64,000 nucleotides of DNA from Urechis unicinctus (lineage: Eukaryota > Annelida > Polychaeta > Xenopneusta > Urechidae). The stretch lies in the NCBI GenBank assembly GCA_034190875.2, contig CM067346.1, forward strand, positions 44,747,355 through 44,811,354, read 5' to 3'. Below the pieces are notes generated by a model. The model ran no database searches and was not told the origin of the DNA. It saw only the letters and a list, made by a program, of their open reading frames with translations. Shown here piece by piece: positions 23,346 through 35,682 of the stretch (its first letter is position 1; every line of letters starts with the position of its first letter). Made by a program: the position numbers and the translations under genes.

Positions 23346-23879
23346 TTTGCATGTTGTTGAATCATCAAACGCCATATTCATCTTGTGGATAGCTGTCCTC
23401 TTCCATGCTCTCATTATATTATAACTCGTTGCACAACTAGCTCTGCTATTCCCCAGTAGAGCACCCATGCCCATTCTTACCTCGAGGTCGTACCCACTGG
23501 TTTGAACGCATTGACAAGAAGCAGCATCAAAAACGCTTCATGCTATATATATAGCTTAGGGTTTATGAACCATAGGGAACCTCGGATAATGTACACAGAC
23601 AACCATTGGTTCACTTGTCGCAGCAGATAACCGTTCCTATGAATTATCAATCAGGCTTATACTTGCCAATGATATAATGTGATATAATACTTATTTATGT
23701 TGATTTATGTATGTTGCCCTAACTCGCTCAAAGCAAATATGCATCCTCCTGCAAGAGTTCTTCTAGACTCCCATAACTTCAAACCGCCACGTAGGCACAC
23801 ATTGGCTATCGGACATCAAACAACTGTTCTGGCGTTAAGAAAGTAACATAAAGTTCTACGGGCCGCTCATGCTAGTGAC

Positions 23880-24035
23880 TACAAATGGCGTCAACACATG
23901 ACTTGAAACGTGTATATCGGAGTCATAAAACAGGATATCCACGCTACAAGATCAATAGATAACACGTAAATACGCCACTTGGTATGTCAATGACAAATAC
24001 ATATTCTACTGTATCACTTCAATCAGGAGCATCTC
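23880..24035 (+). repeat. Repeat family D, copy 3
   Basis: Closest to 21190-21345 (one change across the opening 21 bases). Two overlapping minus-strand frames follow at 24061-24305 but have no counterpart at the other copies. Confidence 0.6.
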
Positions 24036-24549
24036 ACAACATTCGTGCTAATGTTCCGTTTCAAGAACTGTTCAAGCGGCCTGTGTGAACAATGTGATGT
24101 ACTTGAAAAGATATTTGCAAAGTAGAAGAGAGGTCTTTGGCTTTGACGCAATGACCTGACAGCCTTTTACATGCCACATCAGCTGCCGAAATGGTAACAT
24201 TGTTTGCCGCACAATCAGCTCTGCCAATAATGCAAACGATGACATCTTTCGCGCCCAACGCTTTGCTGCCTGATTGCTTTTGTGTGAGCACATTACCCAA
24301 TCCATTTCGTATACACCAGGATTAATAGGTTGGTGTGTATCATCCTAAAATGGTTAATAATGCTGTCTATCAGACGCTTTTGTTTCTAATACAATGACTG
24401 CTATTGCCGTCCAACCAAGCTTTAACTCCTCAATGGTCGATAAAATACATTTGTAATAGTCTTCCCGATGCTCCAGCTCCATGTTATCTTGTATATGAGG
24501 CATATCTATAAAAGACAAAACTAACTAACAAGTCTGTTTTACACACTAT

Positions 24550-25390
24550 GTAATACGCAAGCAATTCGGTAGAAAGTATGAATCACCGTGATAACTCCTT
24601 GAAACTTAAAAGTAATTGTATCACATAGATATTTATAGGCCTATTATCAATATGGTAATTGCATCAGGGTACAACAATCTATATTACTAAAACTACGTGG
24701 GCCATAAACATGCAGTCCACGTTTTTAGCGAATGTGCTCAGCCTGCTCCACGAACAATGAATGATTTACCCTTTTATTGGGCAATAAGCAGGGACTAACC
24801 CCCCAATAAATCAGCACAATGCTTAATTAGCCCCGTTATTATCACTTTGATGTGTAATATCGTTGTGAACACCGTGTCCCATTCATCGTCGGCTCTATTA
24901 GGCGCAACGAACGGTAACAACGGACTTGGGGAAATGACGTTGGATTGCCTATGATAGTGCATACAATTCAAGCGCGTTTGATGAATTTTTGTTTGTAATA
25001 TTGGATAGCGTCATGAACACCGAGGTGGCAATATTCCGCAGTCATGTTAGTATATCTTTGGTCGGAAAAGTAAACAAACATGACCAGAAAGTTGGAAAAT
25101 ATTGTTAATGTATTATTCATAAACAAGTTTTTGTTATTGATTAAGTGCCAAATGCAATATTGCATACTACGCAATCCTGCATTCACATCAAGGACACAGG
25201 ACAAGGATACGGTAAACAATTGATACATTTAATAAATGTAGCATTATGGCGTATTGTGTTTCTGCTCAATTTGTACCAAGGACAAAGCTTCATAACAACC
25301 GTTCACGTATAACCCCACTATAAAACTGACCAGCGCAAATGGGGTTCACGGCGTTTGCTGAGATTTTGTCAATTATTAATTCACTAAAAC
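24550..25390 (-). repeat. Repeat family B, right copy (arm of a second inverted repeat)
   Basis: Reverse-complement partner of 13505-14410, about 10 kb away. The core at 24818-24868 is almost unchanged. The minus strand keeps an 86-codon frame (24968-25228) over the part that aligns with about 13670-13920. The product has an aromatic- and methionine-rich composition and no motif I recognise. Being less interrupted than the left copy, it may be the younger one. Confidence 0.75.
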
Positions 25391-25995
25391 ACCCTCAACG
25401 CATTTATTTATGTTACCAGTTAGTCACGACTTGAATAGAATGACGTCTTATTTGATATATCCGTGAAGAGATAATCATAGGAATGAAGTCCCGAACGCCA
25501 GGGTTTGATGATCAAACGTACAATATTTGTGTTTGTCATTGCTGGCAATGAAGACATGTAACGCAATGTCCCAACATTGTGCTTGTGTTGGTCAGTAACA
25601 TGGCGCTCACTGCCAAGCAAACCTTGTTTTAATATAAACTAAGATGAATCAAAGTGAGGTACGCGATAATATTATGAGATCACATAACTACTTATCAAGA
25701 ACTCGCCACGTCATTACAGGCGAGCAAAAGAGTATGGCTGTGAGCAATTATTACAAACACTTATCACATGTTTATTCCCAACAAATGTAATATGGAACGG
25801 ATACTGAGTTTACGGTCATGCCATGCGTTAATAAAGTTTCTGTTACCTGATCACTCCAAGTTTGAAGGTCGTGAAGCGATCTTCACGTTAATCTATTCTC
25901 TTCCAGGGATCTATTTTGCGTCGTTCATCATTGTGACTTGACTACTCGGCTAATCCGCGATCCAAAACTATTCATCTTCTAACAACCTGGCATAC
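25391..25995. other. Non-coding stretch, nothing recognised
   Basis: AT-rich, with one 66-codon minus-strand frame (25420-25620) without motifs. Confidence 0.4.
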
Positions 25996-25999
25996 TTTC

Positions 26000-26165
26000 T
26001 TTGAATCCCTGAGCGTTATGTCATCCCGAACAGCCGGATAATCGCCTGTTTGTCGGCAGATTTCAGTCGTTGTCAGAGACTGATTGTAATGACTACTAAG
26101 GTTGACCGTGCTTCATTCGTAGCACTCCTGCCAAGGGATTGATTGCATATAGAGCAAGTGTTCTA
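26000..26165 (+). repeat. Repeat family F, left-half fragment
   Basis: Weak direct match to 2780-2945. The best block is TTCATTCGTAGCACTCCTGC against TCATTAGAAGCACTCGTAGC, then CAAGGGA and an ATATAG..AG.. block. This is the least certain member of the family. Confidence 0.4.
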
Positions 26166-27255
26166 TAAATGATTTTTCATTTAGTCACTTATGTCCTGAT
26201 TATTTCTAAAAACCTCACCATGGCATCAAACATTACGAAAAAATGGTTAACATCTTAATGCGGTGACACTGACAAGTGTTTAAGAAGGCAAATCAGGCAT
26301 ACCTTATCCTCCACACAATCACCTACGCCGAGTTGGTCAAGACTTGAATCACTGCCATTTCCTTTTTAAAGTATCGGTTGATAGTACGGGAATCTTGCAG
26401 GTCTAATAGCCTCTGTATATTAGATATGTCTTTATACATTACAGGATTGTTTGGTTCTAGGATTCAGAAAGTTAATCCTATCCAATGTGCACCCTACAAC
26501 AGAATGACAGCTTCCGCTATACCCACCATGTTGGCTTAGTGTAATGCGAGATAGAAACAGGTTGTGCAGACAATTAACTAATCAGAAATCGTTCTCAGCA
26601 ATGGACCATAGCATAGCTGGTTCATTTAATGTAATACACGAAGTCGGTAATGTAACAGATAGAACTGACAAAAGTTGACACAGATGATTTACGCTCGATA
26701 ATAAAATGCTGAATTCAATTGGCTTTGTTTTATAGCTGTCTCCTATGCTTTGATTAAAGTATTAATTTTGGCTCAATTACCTCTCCCCGAGTTATAGCGC
26801 ATTCATTGCAACCCCGTCCTGATAGTCGTGCGCAGTGCCTATCTGGTAAGTGCGCACGGACAAGAAATAGCGTTAAAACCATTTCATACGCACAGATCGA
26901 TATGTATTAGTTGTTATGATTCATATAGTAACGCGCCTAATGTTTAGTGACAGCCTCTTGTTCACTAGCGGATAATTACTTCTATTGATTATCTCACGGG
27001 CTTATTCTCAGCAAAGATATGATTTGATGTAACGAATTGGCAGTTACTATCGGATTATGAGCCCGTTAGTAAAATTTATCGTCGACATATTGAAATCCAC
27101 AAGAATGAGTTGTATCGTTCATCTCCTGTTCTTGTGGTATAAAACCAGGGCATTATGAAACGGTACATTTATTTTGTTATACACTTGAGGCACATATGGA
27201 ATTGCGGTATATATCGCAGCTGTATGATTAGTACTGTGTTGATAGCACCCACCAG
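26166..27255. other. Non-coding stretch, nothing recognised
   Basis: AT-rich; a short inverted pair GTGCGCA..TGCGCAC near 26828-26858 is the only structure noticed. Confidence 0.35.
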
Positions 27256-27259
27256 ACCA

Positions 27260-27465
27260 AATAATCATTGGACCTCGTTGGATCAAACAGTAAAAGTACC
27301 AGATCATGTACCAACGCCTTTGAAGAACCGATAATGTGTGGGACTTTGCGTGACCTTCAAATAATCAAAGAAAATAAGTTTCTTCTGATGTTAACGGGTA
27401 GCAAATATAAAGAAAACTATAAAATGCTTGCACATCTGAGTGTCACGCTATACTTCTATTACAGC
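27260..27465 (+). repeat. Repeat family A, fourth copy, with partly open frame
   Basis: Direct match to about 1515-1650. TTGCGTGACCTTCAAATAAT aligns with TGTGCGTGACCTTCAAAACAT, and the tail TTGCACATCTGAGTGTCACG aligns with TTGCACAATTTAGTGTCAGTG. It lies inside an 80-codon forward frame (27268-27510). In that frame and the matching frame at 1.5 kb the peptides share N-x-F-E-x-P, R-D-L-Q-x-I and L-x-x-L-x-S-V, so selection on a protein may once have acted. The protein is not identified. Confidence 0.6.
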
Positions 27466-27510
27466 TGCCAACGAACGTATTCTAAACAGGCTAATTGCAA
27501 GGAAAGCTGA

Positions 27511-28515
27511 TCAATGACCTCTGCATGCCATGCGTGTTGTCCCTAGCATCAATAATGTGCATGCACCAAGTGGGTATCTAAGTGAAAAGGGGTATGAGGC
27601 TTGTTGATAAAGAATGCATCTTCACGAAGAATTGTGACTGAATTAATATATGGGCATAGATCATTTTACAGGGTAAATTGTCTGTATTCTAATCGGTGTA
27701 TATGTACTCATGTGTAGATCATCGGTTGTTGTAACATATGCCGAATGTTCACAAAATCAATAAGCCATGTATAGAATGAATGGGTTATTGAACGGAGCCT
27801 CTGGTGAAACAAATATTGTCAACATTCTCGTATTATTGAACATATATAAAGAGCAATCTGTATTCGTGTTTTCGATCTAATTTATTGACTCTTTGGAAAC
27901 ATAATTGGCAGATATTTGAATAAAATGATTGTGGCCTACCCAAGCAGTATCATCGTGCATTGTGTAAGCACAGAGCAATTGTATGAGCTTGGAATGTGGT
28001 AAATATTTGGTCACAGGGGGTGAGGTTTTTGGTATGATCGCGGAGGCTTCGTTTTAATACATCGGACACGCACGGCATAATACACCAGCTCAACTAAAAA
28101 AAACAGATGCAGTTTATCATGTTATGTGTCCATGATAAAGGTTATCACTCATCCTTATTTAGTAAGCAAGTAAGCATTGTTCTCATGCAACAATACGGCA
28201 ACGTACACTCTTGCGCGGGACCACAATGAATGTCATTCGTCGTACATCGATGACTCTCAAATCACCCCAGTTATGTATGTGTTCTTCTATTGGCTGCAGT
28301 AATAGGTACAGCAATGTATGAGTCATTCGAAATGCCTGACAAACATCCAGGCAATCTAGCTTCTGTGTATTAATTGACCTTTAATTGACCGCTTGGAATT
28401 CTTCAGGCATAATGTATTGTCATTGCAGTGATGCTCTCTAATCACATATACAGCCATCAATACAATCCACTTATGATATACATTTAACAGCACGTTTATA
28501 ATATTCTATATTCCA
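27511..28515. other. Non-coding stretch, nothing recognised
   Basis: AT-rich; no repeat match or coding signal was noticed. Confidence 0.4.
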
Positions 28516-28520
28516 CATGA

Positions 28521-28721
28521 ATAGTATATAGGTTGTATTCTGATCAGAAAAATAATACAGCGATTGTGATTGACATCTTTGATAAACCTGGTCCTCCCTC
28601 CATACAAGAGGAACGCATCAAAATTAAGCACAGTTATTATCTTATCTGGCGTGACTTATACAATCTTGCAGGCTTGCATATATTGGCATATGCGGTGAAA
28701 GAAGTGATATCTACGTCATGA
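28521..28721 (+). pseudogene. Probable remnant of a retrotransposon polyprotein C-terminus
   Basis: The frame is open from 28521 to a TGA at 28719-28721 (66 codons) with a stop just upstream. The translation reads I-V-Y-R..D-Q-K-N-N-T-A-I-V-I-D-I near its start. It goes on to a charged stretch with E-E-R-I-K-I-K-H and then W-R-D-L-Y-N-L before a hydrophobic end. From memory of the family this resembles the tail of many invertebrate non-LTR retrotransposon polyproteins, where a P-D-I-V..D, then a I-D-hydrophobic motif, is followed by an E-K-E-x-E-K-x-x-K-Y-x-D-L helix and a W-N-L motif. There it belongs to a restriction-nuclease-like domain. The usual proline after the I-D-I motif is displaced and no reverse transcriptase is found upstream, so this would be a truncated, decayed copy. 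A chance frame remains possible. Confidence 0.4.
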
Positions 28722-29450
28722 ATCGATACGAAATATGGCTGCTAAAAAATAAATCGTAACATGATCGCATCCAAAAAATCACACAAATTACTTAAATAAA
28801 TGCAATTTGCAAAGTGAATGTAATTTGCTAGGTGACAACCATGTCGTCTGTCTCGTGACCGAATGAAACTGTCGTCACAACAATGGCGAATTCATCGATT
28901 TTCTTGATCGTTGAGTTTGACTGTATTCGTAAATAGGGACGAACTCATTCTGCATGTTATGGCCGAATAAGCACATTTATAACAAAGAGTATGCTTATTT
29001 CGGGACACACTTGTCAGGTAATGTATTTGAGTCATACAGTCCTATGCATTGCTATCTCTTGTCGCATATATCTGCCTGAAGGAGTACATTGAATGGAAAA
29101 ACAATATTGCCGAAAATGTTGTGTCAGATGACTATGCTCTTAGCGACATTCCTGTTACTGACGACCCTGTTGGTTCAATGGCGAGATCATTTGTGTTATC
29201 ATAATATGATACACAAATTCATGCTAAAACACTTCAGCATCTTAGTGTGGGAACAGTCACAAAACAGTTCTATTGCATATTAGATGTTATGGTGAAGAAC
29301 GTTACACGTTGCAGCACCAGCTCCTCTGGGTAAACCCAAACCTTGCAGCCAATTATATTTTCGTCGTTTGCTTGACGCAGCTAAATTGGCTCAAATATCA
29401 AGAAATACCGCAAACTTTTAGTTTTATCTTTATCAATGATTTGATACGAT
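28722..29450. other. Non-coding stretch, nothing recognised
   Basis: If the preceding frame is a retrotransposon tail, its 3' untranslated region would lie here. I see no poly(A) tract or tandem 3' end repeat that would mark it. Confidence 0.35.
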
Positions 29451-29455
29451 AAATG

Positions 29456-29700
29456 AGGTTTGACCGAGGACATTCGTTATAGCGTCAAGGCGTGACGAAC
29501 GCTTTTTCAAAAATGTGTTCAGTCACCTATTCTCTAGATGCCCTTCGTAACAACACATAATCATCCTCTCCATTCGCGCTTCGTAACATAATATTGCTGC
29601 TCTCCTCGACTTTGGTACCCTAAGGGGTTTAAAAAAACCCGCCTTCGATGTGTTTTGTACGGGCACAAGTTTTACGCAATGCTTTCAACCGGAAGATATT
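29456..29700 (+). repeat. Repeat family G, third copy
   Basis: Diverged copy of the tandem units at 3.3-4.1 kb. ACATTCGTTATAGCGTCA aligns with TCATTCACTATAGCGTCA. Next come a CTCTCCATTCGCGC block where the others have CTCCATAAGAGC, and CCGCCTTCGATGTGTTTTG where the others have CCGCCTTGATGTGTTTG. Confidence 0.6.
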
Positions 29701-30600
29701 ACATTGCACTATAGAGCTGCTGCAGTTAGTTCTTGTATACCTTTGAATGTGTGCCTTTGAAACAAGCAGGTTTTTTTCATCTGGTAACGTACTACTTTAC
29801 GGTATTGAGTTAGCTGCCTTCCGAAATCATTACCCAGAGTAAATTGATCCAATAAACTAATTGACACTTCACATCACTATTGAGACCTTATGCCATGCCC
29901 AGTGATTAGTGAAAGCGCATCCTTCCCACGACCAATACACGTCTTCAATGAATGCACAATGTTTTGCTGTGCTACGCTCCAGCGGTAAAAGTGCGGTATG
30001 ATTGCAGGCCAGTTGCCAATTCAAATGGATCATTCCTTCTGCAGCAATACACAGGTTATAGCAAATATCAAGTATTTTGCTATTGATGAGAGATGATCCA
30101 GAAACAGCTCAGTTTCGTACAAGTACATGCCTGGTATGTTTTACTGGTGATAAGGAGGGATATGTTATCAATCAAGGAGCAATACCCCACTGCTTAACAT
30201 GTGTCATTAATGATTCATTTGGCAAGTACGTCACTTGGTGAATATTTAATATATCAGCTCTCTGTTGGAATCAGATTGTTAGACCGTGGCCTCGTATAGT
30301 TTAAGCTCTTCAAGGGACACTGTACGTGTCATAAATATCAGAAACGCCTTATATTGTCAGTCATATATATATTTGCTTTCGTGTTTTTGGAGGAAATACT
30401 CTGCGATGTTGGAGAAATAAATCCAACAGCAGTTAACAATTTACATTGATATGCCGCAGGCAGCAATATTTTTACAACTCCAACAATAAACCATTAAAGA
30501 TTAGATTATTCGGGTTAGGTGGTTCTAAATGAAAAAGGTCGAACAATCAACAATATGAGAGATCAACCTGAGGAACAATAGTATCTATTCTTGACTTGTC
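29701..30600. other. Non-coding stretch upstream of the decayed frame
   Basis: AT-rich with no open frame. A pyrimidine-rich run ending CTTGACTTGTCCAG at 30603 looks like a 3' splice site for the coding-like block that follows. Confidence 0.4.
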
Positions 30601-30603
30601 CAG

Positions 30604-31275
30604 GATTTCTAGATTCATCCAGCCCAGTGCTGAAGACAATTTATTTGTAGACGAGGCTTATGCTGTCTACAGCAAATCTGCCGCGGAGCCAGTAAGCAAG
30701 ATAAAGTCTTCAAAAACAGTGCATGGTCTGTATGATGTGAAAACAATCACAAGAAGATGGCCTGGCAACTACAACCGATTAATGAGAGCCTTTATGGGTG
30801 TCAAACTGAGTACAGATGACACTCTTGAATGGCGTGTATCAAGCAAGTGTCATCAGAGATTCATTACAGGCCTCTTTTGGTAAGATCACTGTTAGGAATG
30901 AGAGCCTGTTCCTCATTCTCCCATCAGGAGACACCGGGAAAGGGTCAAGGGCCGCTAGGGTAATTACCATTCTGAAGTTAAATGACCGTGCTCATTTTGA
31001 CTGTTTGGTGTGGGGCAAAAATGTTAACCTCGAAGCCCTTAATGTACACCTTGAAAATAATTCAAAATCTTTAGTTTTACCATGGTGCATATGATAAGAG
31101 CGCAAATACCATATGGTCAACATTAGCAAATAAATTTGAAATTCATACATCGCGCCACAGTACCATTAACCAGCATTCAAACATTTGCACTCCCTGCCTG
31201 CAAGTGCAAGTAAAGAAGAGGCCCCACGTCAAAGAAGATAGTGGCCGACAGGCCAATGCAAATCCCGGTGGTTAA
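30604..31275 (+). pseudogene. Decayed protein-coding sequence, about 224 codons over three frames, product unknown
   Basis: Three forward open segments follow each other with short overlaps. Frame 2 is open to 30883, frame 3 runs from 30810 to 31094, and frame 1 from 31075 to a TAA at 31273-31275. All three translations look protein-like: mixed polar and hydrophobic, W-P-G-N-Y-N-R-L-M-R-A-F in the first, C-L-V-W-G-K-N-V-N in the second, and a C-T-P-C pair followed by a basic stretch in the third. A splice-acceptor-like CAG precedes the block (30601-30603). A donor-like GTAAGA starts at 30880; joining it to the AG at 30958 keeps the frame, giving a 79-base intron. The second change of frame, near 31075-31094, has no room for an ordinary intron, so frameshift decay is the simpler reading. 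Candidates are a transposon gene or a processed host pseudogene; I do not recognise the family. Confidence 0.5.
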
Positions 31276-31377
31276 TTAGGGCACCAAGTAACATGCTCGA
31301 TGGAGTATTTTCTCTGCTTTGAATCGGTTTTCCTAACTATATTTTGGTAAATGCTCCAAATAGGCATGTTTTAAAGG

Positions 31378-31500
31378 AACGCCAGACGTTTCGTACTATG
31401 AACGTATCGTTCCAGACGTTTCGACCCTTTGCAGACAGTGATTCCGTCCCCTAGCGGTAAAACGTTTCGTCGCTCGAATCTCGGGTAGGAGAGGGGGTGA
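31378..31500 (+). other. CG-rich block with repeated CAGACGTTTCG motif
   Basis: CCAGACGTTTCG occurs at about 31381 and 31413, and AACGTTTCGTCG at about 31461. The block is unusually rich in CG dinucleotides for this window. It follows the decayed frame by about 100 bases and could be part of its 3' region or an unrelated repeat. A CTAGCGGTAAAACG stretch and a CTCGAATCTCGGG stretch resemble tRNA-type promoter boxes, but they lie too close together for a tRNA. Confidence 0.35.
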
Positions 31501-34010
31501 TAATTCGTAGAATTCAAGTTTTTATTTAAACCATGCACGTGTGGCAGTCTTCTTTCTTTCCTTTTTGGATGTTTGCTGCTTGAATTTCTTTGATTTTAGT
31601 TTGTTTTAATCAAATACCATAATAATTTGTAACATTGACGTGAATACCTTTTCCGCCGCATATATGGCAGGCATTAATTGTCAGATAATGTGACTATGCT
31701 GTATAGGATGTAAATAGGATTACATCATATAGGCAATAGTAAAATCATCATTATCGCCAACGCTGTGTAATGCGATATTCAGCATAACAAAACTACATCG
31801 ATAACGGGCGAATTGAGATGGCTGTCCGAGGTGGCAGCATCGTCTCTGTCGAACAGGAATTAAACTATATGTCTACAGAAGAGCTGTCCGTTCTGGAGGC
31901 AGTCTGAAGGGACGTAGCGCTGAACTAATGTGGCTTAAACACCTATGAGTCCCTATATGGTGCACAGGGACGCTGATTTTGTGGTATGTGTCTGAATACG
32001 GGTTGCTTTGTTTCATATTTGGTACTGATTCAAGCATTTTACATGCAGAGCCAGTTACCGAGAGCACCCGTATTCTGACGCATCAAAGATCCTGTATGGA
32101 AAATCAAAATATTTTTTGGAAAAAAATTAGGGAAATGTTAAATGCGCTTGCGGTTATTTTGATGTAGGCCAACAATTTTCCAGGCTGTCTGATTCTTTTC
32201 AATACGTGACGTATGCGGCAAATTGGAATATATCACGACCTCATACAGGCACGTTTAAACAACGTGTCGGTTGCATTTGAAGAGATTCTGCATTTGACAT
32301 TTAAGTAATGTGTAGGTATTGTAGTATCCTACATCGTTGTTGGTCTCGTTTGTGTTGGTGTTTACTTTTGAAGGTCAAGCACAGCAGGAAATATACCGAT
32401 GATAAACGAAGAGAAGGTACAATTACAGTGAAGTTTATAGACAGGGTACAATGAGTCCTGGTTCTAACCTAATGCTTACTTATGGTTAACATACAATGTA
32501 CTTGTCTGTTAATCATAACCTAAGTCAGAGCAATTTATGCTGTACCGAGACTGGTTAACATCATTTTCCCATGAGCCTTTTGTAAAAGTAACCATTACCA
32601 TTGTGTCAAGTCGTGAGTATATTGTCTTCATAATGGCCTGGCTGGGTTGAATGTTAAGCACAATATGGAAATACACTGGGACACAGCGTGATTTGTTGTA
32701 AACCATGTCGCGTGGACCCTTCCGCTTGCATTATGCTTAGGTTTACTGCTACCACGGCAATAATTGGACCGCAACATAGACCTAAAATTTGGATATTAAC
32801 AAGCGTTTTGAACACGGGCAATAACAATTCAGGGAAAAAAACACGTAGAAATCATCAAACAGAGAAATTTAAAACATGCGAGTTTAGGCGATTGGCGTTG
32901 GTGATGTATGGCTTCCACATTTAAAAGGTGTTTGCCTGATGTATATCAAGGGGACATGTGAACTATGTATAGTAACTGACGTGCGTTGTGGGCCTGATTG
33001 AATGAGTAATTGAAGCTTAGACAAGGCATTCGGACGGTGAAAGATCGGCGAACGGTTTCAATAGTGACATGACAGCTGGGTGCGTGCATTTTTGCGATGT
33101 CACGTAAAATGTGAGTGCGGAAAACATATATTTGGGACTGAGCAGCATGCCAAACAAATAACTGGTACCTATTTGTCATGTTGTGAATAAAAGCAGTTGC
33201 GGCCAATTGTCAGACATTGAATACTTGCATGTACAACAAGCAGCATTGAAGATTGTTTAATAGAATAAATTTGGTCGTGCGTCAGGCACAGAAAGTCGGA
33301 GTCTATACATGCTGAGTGATTGAGACTGTGAGAGTAAATTTATGTTTAAACGGTACACCAAAGTGAATACACTATGTGATGATTGGCCAAAACGTCAGCA
33401 CTATTAAGATTATTATAAATATTATTCTCCGAACCAAGCGAATCAGGTAGCTCTGTCAGTCATGACACAATATCTCCCCACAATAGAGAGCTGGTTTGTA
33501 CAAGAGTCAGCATTATTATTATCAATAACCCAGTCGATCAGGACGCTCTATCCGCTATGACGTCAGTTTTTTTATATTTAAAAAAGTATTGGACCAAAAG
33601 TAGACCAGCACATTTGTGCATGCCATTTAACCTAAGCCTATGAACTGGGCTTACAGATTTACGTGTATAACATAATAGTAATAACATACTTAAGGCTTAC
33701 CAGCAGTATTCAATCGCCATATACAATTTTAGAATAGTTGGAATAAGAACAACTATTATACGATGAGGTATCTGAATAGGCTTTGATTGATGTCTAAGAT
33801 TTAAACCACATCAGCATAGAAGACAGTGCATTAATTTATTGAATGATATTTATTTGTTTAAATGATACATTTGAGTTTGCCATTCAAATTGTGCTGTCAA
33901 TTTTAACGTTAAATCTTCATTCCGCCTCGATATCATATGATAACTTTATGGAAATTTGACAATACCTGAAACATTACAATGGTACTCATCATCAGCTTTC
34001 GGATTGTTCT
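31501..34010. other. Non-coding stretch, nothing recognised
   Basis: Overlapping chance-length frames on both strands (31873-32167, 32509-32924, 32946-33206). None carries a motif or matches a repeat copy seen elsewhere here. Confidence 0.4.
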
Positions 34011-34012
34011 AC

Positions 34013-34075
34013 AAGAAGAGAAGGAGGAGGAGAAGAAGGGGGGAGGCGAGAATAAGGAAGTAAAGAAGGAGAAGG
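34013..34075 (+). repeat. Polypurine tract
   Basis: A run of about 63 bases that is almost entirely A and G on the plus strand, built of AAG and GGAG units with three pyrimidine breaks. Such tracts can form triplex DNA. Here it is best listed as simple sequence. Confidence 0.85.
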
Positions 34076-34854
34076 TCCTGCTGAATAACCCTCGGCAAGT
34101 TATATGACTTTTACAATCATTGCATTTATTTGACGCAAATTTAAACGACCCAATCTTCTTTCACTTATCTTTGTACAGTGCATGTAGCGAAACAACACAC
34201 AATACGGTCAAAATACACGACTATCATGTGGAATCTTGCAACCGCGACTGGTTGATGTGCTATTTACTTTATTGAAAGTACAGGCCAATTTCAACCAAAT
34301 GCATTCACATGAAGTCGACATCCATAACACATTTATTGTTAGCCTGTTTTTGAAACGAGACGTGTACTATAAATGATCAACCCAAACACATCAATATCAT
34401 GGTCACAACATTGTCCAAAGCAGCTACAATGGTTTTAGAATATACCCGTTTTAGAATATATGTAATACGTGCATTTGTAATGTATTCTCTCAGACCTTAG
34501 ACTATGACCAACGCTTCTAGCAGCGTGTCTATCGTTAACTTGCACCAGAAAGCCTCATGTTGCATATGTGCCAACATTACTGTGTGGAGCGGATACTGTA
34601 TATGTTGGTGAGGTCTACGCTGCAATAACTATTTTATATTCCCTTTTATTGTCCTGTTTTGCTGGTCATCCGTGGTTCGGCATTCGACATCATCACAATG
34701 AAGTGATCGTAACCTGGAATAGAACTACACCCTTTATTGCACACTGGAGACTCATCGGCATATATGTACATTGGTAGCAGCAACCATAAGGCAGAGTCTA
34801 CGTGACTATTTTACATTACTATATAAATGCAGCATAGTATATACTATATAGTAA

Positions 34855-35600
<746 letters not shown>

Positions 35601-35606
35601 GATATA

Positions 35607-35682
<76 letters not shown>
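35607..35682. repeat. (GAT)n microsatellite, about 25 perfect copies
   Basis: An uninterrupted GAT trinucleotide array, followed after one base by a further GATG. There is no open frame through it and its flanks, so it is not a coding poly-Asp or poly-Met run. The perfection suggests it is polymorphic. Confidence 0.97.

Noticed and set aside
31440..31495. tRNA-like or tRNA-derived SINE promoter boxes
   Set aside because: The A-box-like and B-box-like motifs are only about 20 bases apart and no cloverleaf can be drawn.
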